A DNA stretch of 64,000 bases from Tubiluchus corallicola (Eukaryota; Priapulida; Priapulimorpha; Priapulimorphida; Tubiluchidae), in NCBI GenBank assembly GCA_030141605.1, contig JAQGDQ010000001.1:2142501-2206500 (forward strand), written 5' to 3'. The notes beneath the pieces were generated by a model, which was not told the DNA's origin, made no database searches, and was given only the letters and a program-made list of their open reading frames with translations. Below, piece by piece: positions 32,904 to 44,000 of this stretch. Position 1 is the first letter of the stretch. Each line of letters begins with the position of its first letter. Both the position numbers and the translations under genes were made by a program.

Positions 32904-35779
32904 TTAGATCATCTTGCGTAAGAGAGCGTTTAGCAAATCTTCACGGTTACCGAAGTCACCTCCTTCAACAAAATGGTTAGCTTTTTTGCGCCATCCACCA
33001 GTAGGAGTGTTCAGTTTGAAAGGCCACAGAAAAGTATTAACCTGTAAATCAAATTAGAACACTCAAAATTACAACATTTCTTAAGCATGGCTTCTAGATT
33101 ATCAGTCTTTTTACAAATGCAGGGATGAGAATTTTCCGCGGATACGCGTAATTCCGAGTTTTGGGAAGACCAGTAGTGCCATTTTTGTAAATTGCGTAAA
33201 TTCATTGAGAAAATTTTTACAGACCCAGTACATTATTTCACAAGCTGACCGCTAGTTGGCAGGCCGTCACTTTGTTTAAAAATCACGTACATCAGTGAAA
33301 CCACGTGTATATCTCTATGTATAAAAATATAGAATCAATTGTGTGGAGTTTTTGAGTCAACTGCAGACAGTTTTTATATACTTTTGCATAGGAGCGGCCA
33401 GTACTTAGGTGTTTTTGAGACAATTAGGTATCATGTATCCTTGATAGTTGGGTATTTTAAATTTTGCAAGAAACAAGGTAATTGATATTTTAAGTCCACT
33501 TAGAGGCTCTCTATGGTCATATGGTCACCAAATTGCAACTTGCTGCTGTCTCCAAGGGGACTTTGCACCTCAACCCCATTGGGGGCCTAGGAGGACCCCG
33601 AACACCTGGCCTGTTTCAGAGTTTTTTGCAATTTGTCATTCTCATCCCTGCAAATGCATGTCTGTCAAACGGCATATTTAGCCATTGAAATATTATACAC
33701 AATTTAACCCTTGCACATTGTAATAAACACATATAATCTGGAACTCATCGTCTTCCAGAAATAAACAGTATGTTCATATTAAATCCATTAACTACTGATG
33801 GTATGGATCTTTCTACATAAACAGCTTGTTTTAAAAAATGTTTAACTTAGGAAAACTAGATTTGTTACTAGGACAAGTTCACATACACATTATATAGAGA
33901 CTGTGAAAGTCATGTTTGAAGTTGTAGATCACTCACGTTGTTTTGATTGAGTTTAGGCACAGAAGTATGAACAAGAATAAAAAATCTATAATACATATTT
34001 GCACTGCACAAAACAGAAAAGTGTTTATTAAACTAAAGACACATGAGTAGCATGACTGCTGCACTGAACACTGAGAATGAGAGTCCTGAACACTGAGAGT
34101 GAGAGTGACTAGAAAGTAAAACCAGTCAGTATATATAGGTATAGGTGTCCTATGCAGACTTGTACAGGCTTCACAAAAACCATTACTTTAAAATAGGGAG
34201 AGAACCAGTGAATATGCACTCACTGGACCGTACAATTATACTGGGGGTAAGTTAGCTGGCAGAATGTAACAGATTAGTTCATAGATGGCAGCACCTAATT
34301 AAAAATGTACAATTCCAACTTCCACAGAGACAAAGATGCAAAATATTTTCAAGCATCTAGTCTAGTAAGTTTGTTATGCAAAACATGGTAAGCTATGTGA
34401 CAAAAGAATACATGAGTAGTCGTGGTGTGTGGTTGGTTACAAAGTTAAACAACGCTTTGTGCAGCCACTAAATAAATGGCAACTAAACTGGTGAAAATGA
34501 CTTAACCATATTGACCTAGCTAATATATTTGTTGAAGAAGAATGCATAAGCATCTAACTGTAGCTAAAACACCCTGCCATTTTGAACTTTGGAATCCCAT
34601 CTTATGAATTAAGCTTGAACATGAATTAGGTGCTGGTCTTAACCACAGCCATCAACATATCAACATTAGTGAAAACTATGCATATATGCTGAAACCCAAC
34701 TTGCATTATGGTTAAATTGCATGTAAAATTTGCTTTGCTAGCTGTTCTTTTATACTTTGATACAAAAAATATTTTACCTCCTTAAAATGTGGTCCACATG
34801 TGAATAATTCGTGTATTATATCTTCTATGCAAATAATGTTATACCTAAATGAAAAGAGACTGCATTATTACAAGCAACACCAACTAAAAAGGACATATCG
34901 AGTAGCAAATGTTAAGCTGCATTTACGAAAATTGCAACAACACACTGAAACATTTGACAAAATGTAATTTAAAAATAGTTTGTGAAGTAAAAAAAATTGC
35001 ATTGAAGAATCTTATTAATTTTGACCATGAATTAATGGAAAAATAATCCGACTCAAATTTTATTAACTTAAAAATATTAAATTATGGCATTTCACAATGA
35101 GCTCTGCAATTGCATAATTCAATAAATAAACAAGTAATGGTACACAGTTAAAAACTCCATGTCCACTTGAATTACTCATAATTTAAAAAGGGTTTAAACA
35201 TCAACACATCTGCAAATATTGTCAAAAAAGCCAAAATTCTTACCTGCCCAAGTGCTTCTCAATAACAGCATTATCGATAAGTGGCTCACGTCGCTTATCG
35301 ATTTTTGCATAGCCCCGTTTGTACACCAGTTCTCTGACAGATTTCAAGTTAGGGTAGCCCCAAGCAATATAGGGCTCTGCTATTCGCAGCATGTGAATTG
35401 TAGCTTTATTCAGGCGGACAAATATTCCATTGTTGATCTGACGCAAACGAAGCAGCTGAAGAGTTTTCCTTACTCTTGGATGAACACCATTGATACCACG
35501 GATACGGATGACAAATGCTACTTTTGGTTCTGGGGGAACATAGAAGTTACCATGATGACGGGCTTGCTTGGCAAGACGGATCTGATCCCTCTCTTGTATG
35601 CGATACTCTCGTATATACTGTTCAGCTCTCTTAAAGATTTCTTTACGCTTCTCCTTGTTCTTTTTCTTTGCAAGGAGTTTATTTTGCAAACGCTTTGCCC
35701 TTTGTTCTGCATTCTGTTTACGTTTTTTTAACAGTGACTCGGGCACTTGAGGTAGCCTTTTTTGCACCTCAGCCATCAT
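32904..35779 (-). CDS. RPL7: Ribosomal protein L7 (eL/uL30 family, RPL7)
   Basis: Coding exons on the minus strand are 35,244-35,779 (start ATG at 35,779, a second in-frame ATG directly after), 34,778-34,844 and 32,904-33,041. Together they give 246 residues, against about 248 in mammals. The protein has the basic N-terminal extension ([16 protein letters not shown]..), then the uL30 core: [64 protein letters not shown]. It ends with [10 protein letters not shown] and [16 protein letters not shown]. All introns are GT-AG. L7 is a component of the large cytosolic ribosomal subunit. The acceptor TTTATAG at 35,784 shows there is an upstream 5' UTR exon. A second reading, with a later acceptor after GCTGAG, would start the protein in that upstream exon (see findings). 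The last intron (33,042-34,777) holds a hAT-type element. Confidence 0.97.
33114..33656. mobile_element. hAT-like non-autonomous element (531 bp) in RPL7 last intron
   Basis: The element 33,120-33,650 begins CAGGGATGAGAAT and ends with its exact inverse ATTCTCATCCCTG (13-bp terminal inverted repeats). It is flanked on both sides by CAAATG (33,114-33,119 and 33,651-33,656); extending by one base inside gives an 8-bp duplication with one mismatch. Terminal CAGGG and a 6-8 bp duplication suggest the hAT superfamily. The interior encodes no transposase. A GC-rich segment (CCCCATTGGGGGCCTAGGAGG) is internal. Confidence 0.75.
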
Positions 35780-35783
35780 TAAT

Positions 35784-37716
35784 CTATAAAGAAAAATAGA
35801 TAACAAATGATTCTCACATATTCTCTAGTGCTATGAAAATAAAGTATATGTATTTAATACTAAATGTTATAGCTAAAACAATACGAACTTCATAGATAAC
35901 CATAATAACTGAAATTTCAATCCTCAGGTGGTGATTGACGACATCCATGACTCACGAATGTACTCACACAGTATTGTCATAGTAATCACAATCCTGTACT
36001 AAGAAAATGAAATAGATCCAATTCTTGAGTTCCATAACAGTTGAGGACATTCTAGGACTAATTCAACCTAATAACAACTAAGTGATTTGGTCACTAGGAC
36101 TGGATTAATGCATGGCTGGACTGAGTACATAATCCACAGCAATTAACCTCATTACCTAAGAATTCCTGGAAGCTAAACATTTAATCACTTGCTTAGCCGT
36201 ATGCTTTTGAAGGTCTGTCTTTGCCAGAAAGTTTAATCAGTTAGTTGCTACTGTTATGCTGGGGACACAGCTACAGGTACAATACCGTACGTCATGATCT
36301 TAGATGAAACTACAGTTAAGCTGCAGGGAAACACGAGCACCACCAATAGTTTAAGCACGCCAAGCACTACGTATTTTACAGAATTTGTGCATCATACAAC
36401 AACAGGTTTTCAACGTTTTTTATCATTATGAGAGCATTGTGAGCCAACTCCTTCACAATAAAATGAAGCAGCTGACTTTGAAGGAATTTTTGTAATTTTT
36501 GCAAATAAGCAGAGTATGATTTAGTAAAGTATACCTTTTAATTTATTGCTAATTCACTTATATAAATTAATATTTTAAAATAATTTTTCTAATTTTTAAC
36601 TGCACAAATGAATTTAGCCATTATTTCATTTCTAAAATTCATTAAAAAGCTTTGCAGTGCATAGTAAGCTGGTGACTCATGCTATACCAGTAATACCACA
36701 CCCATTGGATAATAGGTTCAGTCGGTTAATTGGGTCAAAACACTTCAGTCCCAAAGTGAGTCTATTAAGTGGTGCCTACTGTACTAAGTTTTCTTCTATT
36801 ATTTTAGTAGAATGCCACACACAAGGGGGACAAGGTTTAGACGTATATAGTTTTTGTCATCTAAATTTTTTTCACCAACTGTAAGTAATGGTACCCAAGG
36901 CATTTTTGACTAACAGATCATTTTATGTTTTGTTAGTTCCTGATAGAAAAAAATCTGTTACAAAATTATTAGATCATAGTCTTTAATATCGCAGAATTAT
37001 AGCTAACCGTACTGCTCAGACAGATCATCTGTAATCTTTATTTGCGAAAATGACTATATATGCTTTTTCCCTATGGTTTTCTCTCTCCTTATGCCTCTGT
37101 TTATCAATTCCTATTGCATTTACTAATGTTGCTTTTTCTCTAAAGATTAAAGTTTTCTCTCTAGTGGAAGTGCCACCTAGTACTAGTAGCAGTTCTGCCA
37201 GCCCTCAACAGTATGTCACATGCCTATTAAAGTACTCAGAATTCTTAGAGCCACACTAGATTTTATGGTGGATCCACAAAATAGAAAATGTGATGCTTGT
37301 ATTCAGCCTTTTCGCTTTATTCTGCATCATCTTCATCTTTGTCTCAAACAGTCCCTTTTTTAACTAATTAACACTAACAGGAAAGGAGATTCCTCCACTC
37401 GACTGTCCGGTAAATCCATTCCATTATTCTTCTTTACGAACTACCATATTTTTCCGCTATTTTACTCGGGACAATTTTTTGTTCTTTTATACCGTCACCA
37501 AACAAAAGCCAACCTAATCGTGGCACATAAGTTATGTACAGCACCATTTCATAATTTCGACATACGGCTTGCTAAAAAACAGCCTACCTAAAAGTAAGTT
37601 TGAATCATGCCAAATTGATTATGCCAAAAAGGTTGATTAGCTTTGCAGTAAAACTCAACAATTAACACAAGCATTTAATTAAAAAAGAAGAACAAATTCT
37701 TTACAAAAAAAATTAC
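35784..37716 (-). other. Presumed first intron of RPL7
   Basis: This lies between the acceptor at 35,784 and the candidate first exon at 37,717-37,749. No other exon, snoRNA or repeat was recognised with confidence, although a C/D snoRNA could be missed by eye. Confidence 0.4.
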
Positions 37717-37749
37717 CTCCATGCACAGCTAAAACTACGTACGAAAAGG
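37717..37749 (-). promoter_or_regulatory. Candidate RPL7 first exon with 5' TOP-like transcription start
   Basis: The minus strand reads CCTTTTCGTACG.., a C followed by pyrimidines as in 5' TOP mRNAs of ribosomal proteins. About 33 bases on, it meets a donor, ATGGAG followed by GTAATT. A terminal oligopyrimidine start and a very short first exon are usual for ribosomal protein genes. Joined to the acceptor at 35,784, its ATG opens a six-codon frame that overlaps the L7 start. Transcript evidence is lacking. Confidence 0.45.
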
Positions 37750-37909
37750 ACGTTCGTATGTTTTTATCAAAACCGTGAATGTCATCTACTATTTCTATTC
37801 AGTTTAACTTCGTTATCCAAATCAATTATGTCCCCGACTCCCCGGTAACCATAGAAGTCAATAAAACTGACACACTATTATAATAGTTGATACTATTATC
37901 ACGAATTGC

Positions 37910-38332
37910 CTATTTATTAGGGTGAGCATCGAACATTCGAATTCGAACGTTCTAATTTGATTCGAACGACTTTTTTAGTTCGAATTCGATTCGATCCTAA
38001 GACTATAGATTCGAATAAATAAGCACTTAAATGACACACGTTCTTTATCATTAAAACGATTGAAACATCATGCAATTAGCATAATTTAGCTGTGATTTCC
38101 GTGCACAATTTTAAACAAATTATTGGTGGTTTTACTTTAGAACAAAGTCGAATAATATGCATGATCTTTGTATGACTAATTTTTTCTGGTAGTTCGAAAA
38201 CTTGTTCGAAAATCTTTTAACCTCAATTCGAATATGAAATACTAAAGTTCGGTCAGTTTCGAATTCGAAAGTCATAAATTCGATTCGATTCGAATTTGCT
38301 TTCTGGTACAGATGCTCACTCCTACTATTTAT
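37910..38332. mobile_element. hAT MITE (407 bp) with perfect 8-bp target duplication
   Basis: The element 37,918-38,324 starts TAGGGTGAGCATC and ends with the inverse of TAGGAGTGAGCATC. Both ends are followed inward by TTCGAATTCGAA-type words. It is flanked on both sides by CTATTTAT (37,910-37,917 and 38,325-38,332). An 8-bp duplication is the hAT signature. No transposase is encoded. It lies about 170 bp upstream of the likely RPL7 start. Confidence 0.88.
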
Positions 38333-39024
38333 AGTGAAATTCAATTCTACGCCGACTAGTCAACGAGCAAGTTACATAACTTACTTAATCTCGTTCTAGC
38401 CTATAGAATAACTAACAATTTTTGTAATCGTGTGCCTATGCCTTATAGTGTTTGATTAATTGCCCATTGTACTTATTATAAATGTACTTGTGATTGCAGT
38501 GCTTTTGTCAAATAGAAATATTGTTTGAAACAATTCTATGCCGACTAATCAATTGACAAGCAACTGATCGACACCCAAATGTATAGTGTAAGCAGCGCAA
38601 AAGTTCACTGGGCAATCCACTGTATTAGTGCTTCCCATAATTTCCATTACAAGGGGGGCCCGAATAATTATTAAGAAATATTTGTAGGTTCTTCAAAAAG
38701 TCTCAGAAAAGCTTTGATAGTAAAATTCCACAGCATCATTAAATAAGAAAAGAAACTAGTTAAATTACCAGTCATTCACGTAATGTGCAATTCATTTTTT
38801 TATTCATTTATCAATTCCTTGTTTATTTTTATTAATTTCAGACTTTGTTTGATGTTTCATCTTACTAATTAGATGATATCAAACTAAAACTGAAACTTAA
38901 ATTAAAATACGCTCAACCGGTTTGAAGATTCCTCAAATTGCTTGTATTTTTGTCCTAAAATGTTTCGGTATCAAAATTAAATTAATTAAGCATATAATAA
39001 CTAAGATCGTTCATGTAAATGAAA

Positions 39025-39142
39025 TTATGTGTGTGTAACTACCTTGAATGCGTTTATGTTCTTCCATTAGGCCTATAAAATATACATCAAAGTTTAATGG
39101 TCCGTGACTTCTGTCTACAGTTTTTAATTTGCATTATTGTGT
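39025..39142 (+). repeat. 118-bp direct repeat, copy 1
   Basis: Matches 39,589-39,706 with only about six substitutions (TTATGTGTGTGTAACTACC.., ..ATATACATCAAAGTTTAATGG..). The copies start 564 bases apart. Confidence 0.9.
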
Positions 39143-39588
39143 TACTAATGTAGTATGTGTTTTATTATGTTATATATGTAAGTAACTATGTATTTATATT
39201 TTGATAAACAATGTATGTATTGTGTGCATACTTCCTTCATAAATATTAAATACAGTGTATTATGTTTGGTCTTTCTTTCGTTAGTTCTCTCTTTAACTAT
39301 TGTTAATATTTGTCATTGTACGCCGTGCAAACAATGGGTGTTAACAATAGCTATACCCATTGTCCTGACAGAAACTGGTATAGCATCCAAGCTCGAGCAG
39401 AGTTTAAGCTGCCTCAATGACAAGAGATTCTTTTAGCCAAGACCATTCACCTATTGATGGCTTCATAAACATTCTGCTTGTGGGGAATCTAATTAATCAG
39501 TTAATTAACTAGGCAATTCAGCTGGCGATAAACCAACTCGGGATATTAAATGTAACAGTTAAGCCGGAATTAATACACCTAGGAATTA

Positions 39589-39706
39589 TTATGTGTGTGT
39601 AACTACCTTGAATACGTTTATGTTGTTCCATTAGGCCTGTAAAATATACATCAAAGTTTAATGGTCTGTGACTTCTGTCTGCAGTTTTTAATTTGCATTA
39701 TTGTGT
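39589..39706 (+). repeat. 118-bp direct repeat, copy 2, running into a GT microsatellite
   Basis: Second copy of 39,025-39,142. It is followed directly by a GTGTGTGCGTGTGTGTGTG run. Confidence 0.9.
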
Positions 39707-41022
39707 GTGTGCGTGTGTGTGTGTCATTTGTAGTTCAGGCACGTAATAGTTTACGCACGGTTCTACTGAACGAGCACAGAACAAAGGGAAAATATTCCAT
39801 ATAGAAAAACTGAATTCCGAATTTATTTTACATGCTTTATTTTAATTTTACTGAACAATTCACTTATTTACAAATTACAAGTACACGTATATCGGCTCGT
39901 TTTGCTCAAACAAATTTATTCATACTTTGTCATAGTTCTAACGAATTATTTTACTGTCATTTTAATAATGTGTCCACGCATCCTAAATAAGCCACAACTT
40001 TTACAGTCATTATAATCATGCAAGCTAGGTAAACCTATAATATACGTAATATTCATACCCACATAATATAATCAAATCATAATAAAAACTGACTGTCATA
40101 AATTATAAGCAACTAAAATCTTACTTGGTAATTGGATGAGATCGATGTTTCCCGTAATAAATTGTGATAAATTTTCAATACAGCGATGTAGGAGTTAGCT
40201 GCACACTGAATTAGCATAATGATTATTAATGACAAAGTTTTCAGCCTAATGATCTGGATTGTTCCGCAATTAAACCGTCATTTCCATCAAATATTACTCA
40301 TGTTAGATATACTCTAACTTTGTACATGCACAAATATACTACTGTATTTACATATGTAAAAGTGTTTTTACTTGTGATAATTAATTACCATAATTTACTT
40401 TTAATTGGTTTATTGGTGCGCAAAATTATATGTATTAGGATACATGAAATTGATATCGTAACAACCCAGCAAGTATGGAATTTATATTCATCTGCGTGTT
40501 TCTTACTTGCGCTACACAATGGCCATTTGCGACATTAACCTCGTAATCGGTGACAATTGGAGGAGCTGTACATTTCTAGAACTGGTCAAATATGAGCAAA
40601 AGAGAGTTAACTTGCACACAACGGAATTCTTATAATCATAAATGTACATACCCGTACAGCTAGAAATTCATGACATTTGCTTAAATTATTCGCTAAACAA
40701 ATATAACTCTTGCGCTTATAACATTACATGGTGCAAAATAAGCAGTCAGTGTGGACCATTGGCAAATTATAGAAACGTTAACCTATTCGATCTAACATTC
40801 AGGAGCTTTACTCTTCATTTTTCCCAATTTCGTCTAGCAGATTTTGGCAGACGAACAAAACGAAGAAAAAAGGAAAACGTTACAAAAAATAAATCACACA
40901 AGTAAAAACACTAACAAGAACCTGCTTAAAAACAAAAAATTATCCTTGCAATAAACAGAATTTATAGTGACAAGACTACTAGTTTGATTAAAATCTAAAA
41001 AAATAAATAGCATAAAGCATCA

Positions 41023-44000
41023 TTAGCAAAATTTGCTAAGGAAATGAATGCAACACAGAAAGAAAATGAAAATATCGGTTCTCTCCATGCACGAAGAACT
41101 TGTCCGCTCGTGAGATATTCTCATGTCATTGTAACTCAAACTTAGCGGATCGTCCTTGCATAATAACAAAGGTTCTTGAAAAGAGGAGGGTCTGTAGTCT
41201 GGACGAAAGAGACCATCACTTGGTTGTTTGCCCATATACATTCTTGCTTTATTTTTGTCGTTACCTTCTATTCGAATTAAATCCAGCTGAATGTGTGGAA
41301 TATGAATACCAAAAGTTTTGCAACCATTTGTTGACGAAACATCTTGTTCGACATTAACTTTCCAAGAACCATCCTTAGCACAATCGTTTCCTTTGTGACC
41401 GTTCAGGGTTATCACTGTGTCTCCATCTTTCGGTGTGATTTTCAGCTCCTTGACATTAAGGTCGAACAGTTCTGTGCCCTCGATCAGTCTGTAGCTGTCA
41501 CGTAGCTGATAACTACCGCTGGCGTAGAAGCTAAATGTGCTAGAGGTGCAAAACGGATCCTTGTAGAAATGAAAGAAGCCATGCCATTCGCTGCCGTTCG
41601 ACGCAAAGGTCAGTAAACGTAAAAGAAACATGCCTTGTGGCTGGGCTTCACATAAATGACTCACCCATGTTCCTTCTAAATCTACCGGCAACAAAGAATT
41701 GCCTCTAATTTGAGGGGGATGCGTTATATTTGACCTCTTTATGATCTCACACACTGGACAATCATCCTGTAAAGAAAGAGCCAGTACTTTAAAAATGCAG
41801 AATAATTATTGAGAAACACTCATTAATAATTCATAAAAAACGAATATTGCTGAAATACCAGCAAATATATCCTACTGTTTGAAACCAACAGACGCTAACC
41901 TGTTCTGTAAGCATTCTGAAAGGTTGCAACTATTTAACAAGTTGAATTTAGATATACAGCTAAAAGTCACGTACAAATATTTCTCATAATTGGAAAATTG
42001 GTTTTTAAACGGTTGTGTTTTTCTGCTATTTTATAAAAGCTTGTTGAAAAAAAATACGAAACTGGTAGGTTCTGTTCTACTTCCACGCTGACCGTTGCTT
42101 ATTATTGATCATTATTATAATGGTTGTGTTGCAAGTATAAAACTGTATAGATGTGTATTATCTCTTTATAGTCATCTAAGCTCGTACCATCGGACAACAA
42201 ACACAAGTTTTATATACAAAAACTTTTAATCAAATAAATTACTATTAGACTGTTATTTTAAGCCATATTCGCGCTTTATTGATAATCTTCAGTTACATTT
42301 CAACAGGAAAGCTGGTTGGCGAGCCGTGCTTAAAAATGTATGATACTAGGACTGAATTATGAGTTTAAAACAGTTGTAAAAAAACTTTGCTCATGATCTA
42401 GCCTTCGCAGAGTTGGACTAAATACTTGGGTGGATCTCTACATTCAGACCCGATTTTTCCATTTTCCATTCATGACAGCTAAAAATGGTTTCTGAAAAAA
42501 ACATCATTAATTTTCTCTTTTCCTTATTCTTTCTGGTTTATATTTCTCACATGTACTTATGAACAGGAAAGAATGGTCTAATTTCGCAACGGCGTATTAT
42601 TTTTCCAGAACTCGTGTTATGATTAAGTTTCCCGGAAGAAATAAAATCCAAATGAAAAACTCCTGTAATTTTACGCCAACCTTTTCTCGCCTTTTTTATA
42701 TTCATGCTACTTGTTTTTAACGAGTTTTTCACGCCTACATCGAAGAGCCCCGCTAATAAAATACCACGAAGTGGATTTAATTGTTAGCGACGGGTGGTGT
42801 ACGGCGCATAGTAAAATCTGGAAAACGACCATTAAAACCACTAACAGACCACCCAAACTGATGTACAGCGTTGATATATATCACGCAATCAGCCTGGAAA
42901 AATAAGCACCTATATAAATTGTTATCATACACGGCATGCATGCTGTGTAAACCAAAAACACTGCGGGTAGAGAAATTACAGTTCTTCCCACAAATGCAAC
43001 GTGTAAAAGTCCATCCATTTCAAAGATCATTTACATTATATAAGCTGATGGAATGGGTACTGTGGTAAGCTGGAGAAATTATTGCAGAATGGCTGCGACG
43101 TTGGATGCTCTCAATTGCAAGCATGTAAACTCATATTCTTCCCATAATTCAAGAATGTTTATCTATGTGTGCGAGCTCACGTTCATAATTTTCGTTATAG
43201 CAAGACTGTTTAATTAAACAGAAAGCCAGAGCAAGGTGGTGAAGTAGACAAAAACTTCATTTTGCTCAGTGTTGCTGGTTCAACCAGTGCACGAAATACG
43301 CTTGCTTCTTAAATGAAATTTGAAGGCAAAATCCTACCGTACGTGGGAACAAACACATAAACAAATAAGTCACGAAATAAAGAACGAAGAAAGGAAAAGA
43401 AGGAAAAGAAGGAAAGAAAGAAGGAAGGAAGGAAAGAAACAAACAAACAAACAAACAAGTACAGAAACCAAAAAATGAATAAATAAATAAATAAAAATAA
43501 ACTAACTTGATATACATGTAAACAAAAAAAAATTAAATAAACAAGCAGCATGCAAACAACATCTAATTAAGCTAACTAACCATCCAAAGGCCAAGTAACT
43601 AACCAACCAATCAACCAGCCAGCTAAACCATTTAACACACTAAACAACTAATCAATTGAAAACCATCAAATAACCAATCAACCAGCTTACCTACCTACAA
43701 TGCTTCCAACCGCCAGCCAACCAAACAAGTGACAAGTTAAGTAACTAATTAAGTGACGAACTGCTAATTAATATTAGTTTCAGTGATCCGAAAATAGACG
43801 TGTTTCGTCTTACAAGTGCTTGAGTATACAGGGCACGGACTACAATACAAAAAACACACGTTAATTCACTGAAATAGAAGTTAGCACTGGCTGTCAAAAA
43901 GAAATGATACCATAAAACTATAATATTAAGTAAACTGTGGTAAATCTAGCTTATGCAAAGGTATTAGCATCAGCAAAGTTAAGTTAGTTTTTAGCTTTTT

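Larger units (their letters stand above)
38333..41022. other. Gene-poor AT-rich interval between RPL7 and APCDD1
   Basis: Apart from a pair of 118-bp direct repeats (39,025 and 39,589) and a short GT run at 39,703-39,723, nothing is recognised. The open frames at 39,188-39,436 and 40,642-40,905 have no recognisable domain. Confidence 0.5.

Noticed and set aside
35219-35731. 170-codon plus-strand frame opposite RPL7
   Set aside because: Exactly antisense to the highly conserved L7 exon; no independent support.
43266-43551. Phe/Leu-rich minus-strand frames resembling membrane proteins
   Set aside because: Produced by GAAAGGAA and AAACAAAC simple repeats on the plus strand.
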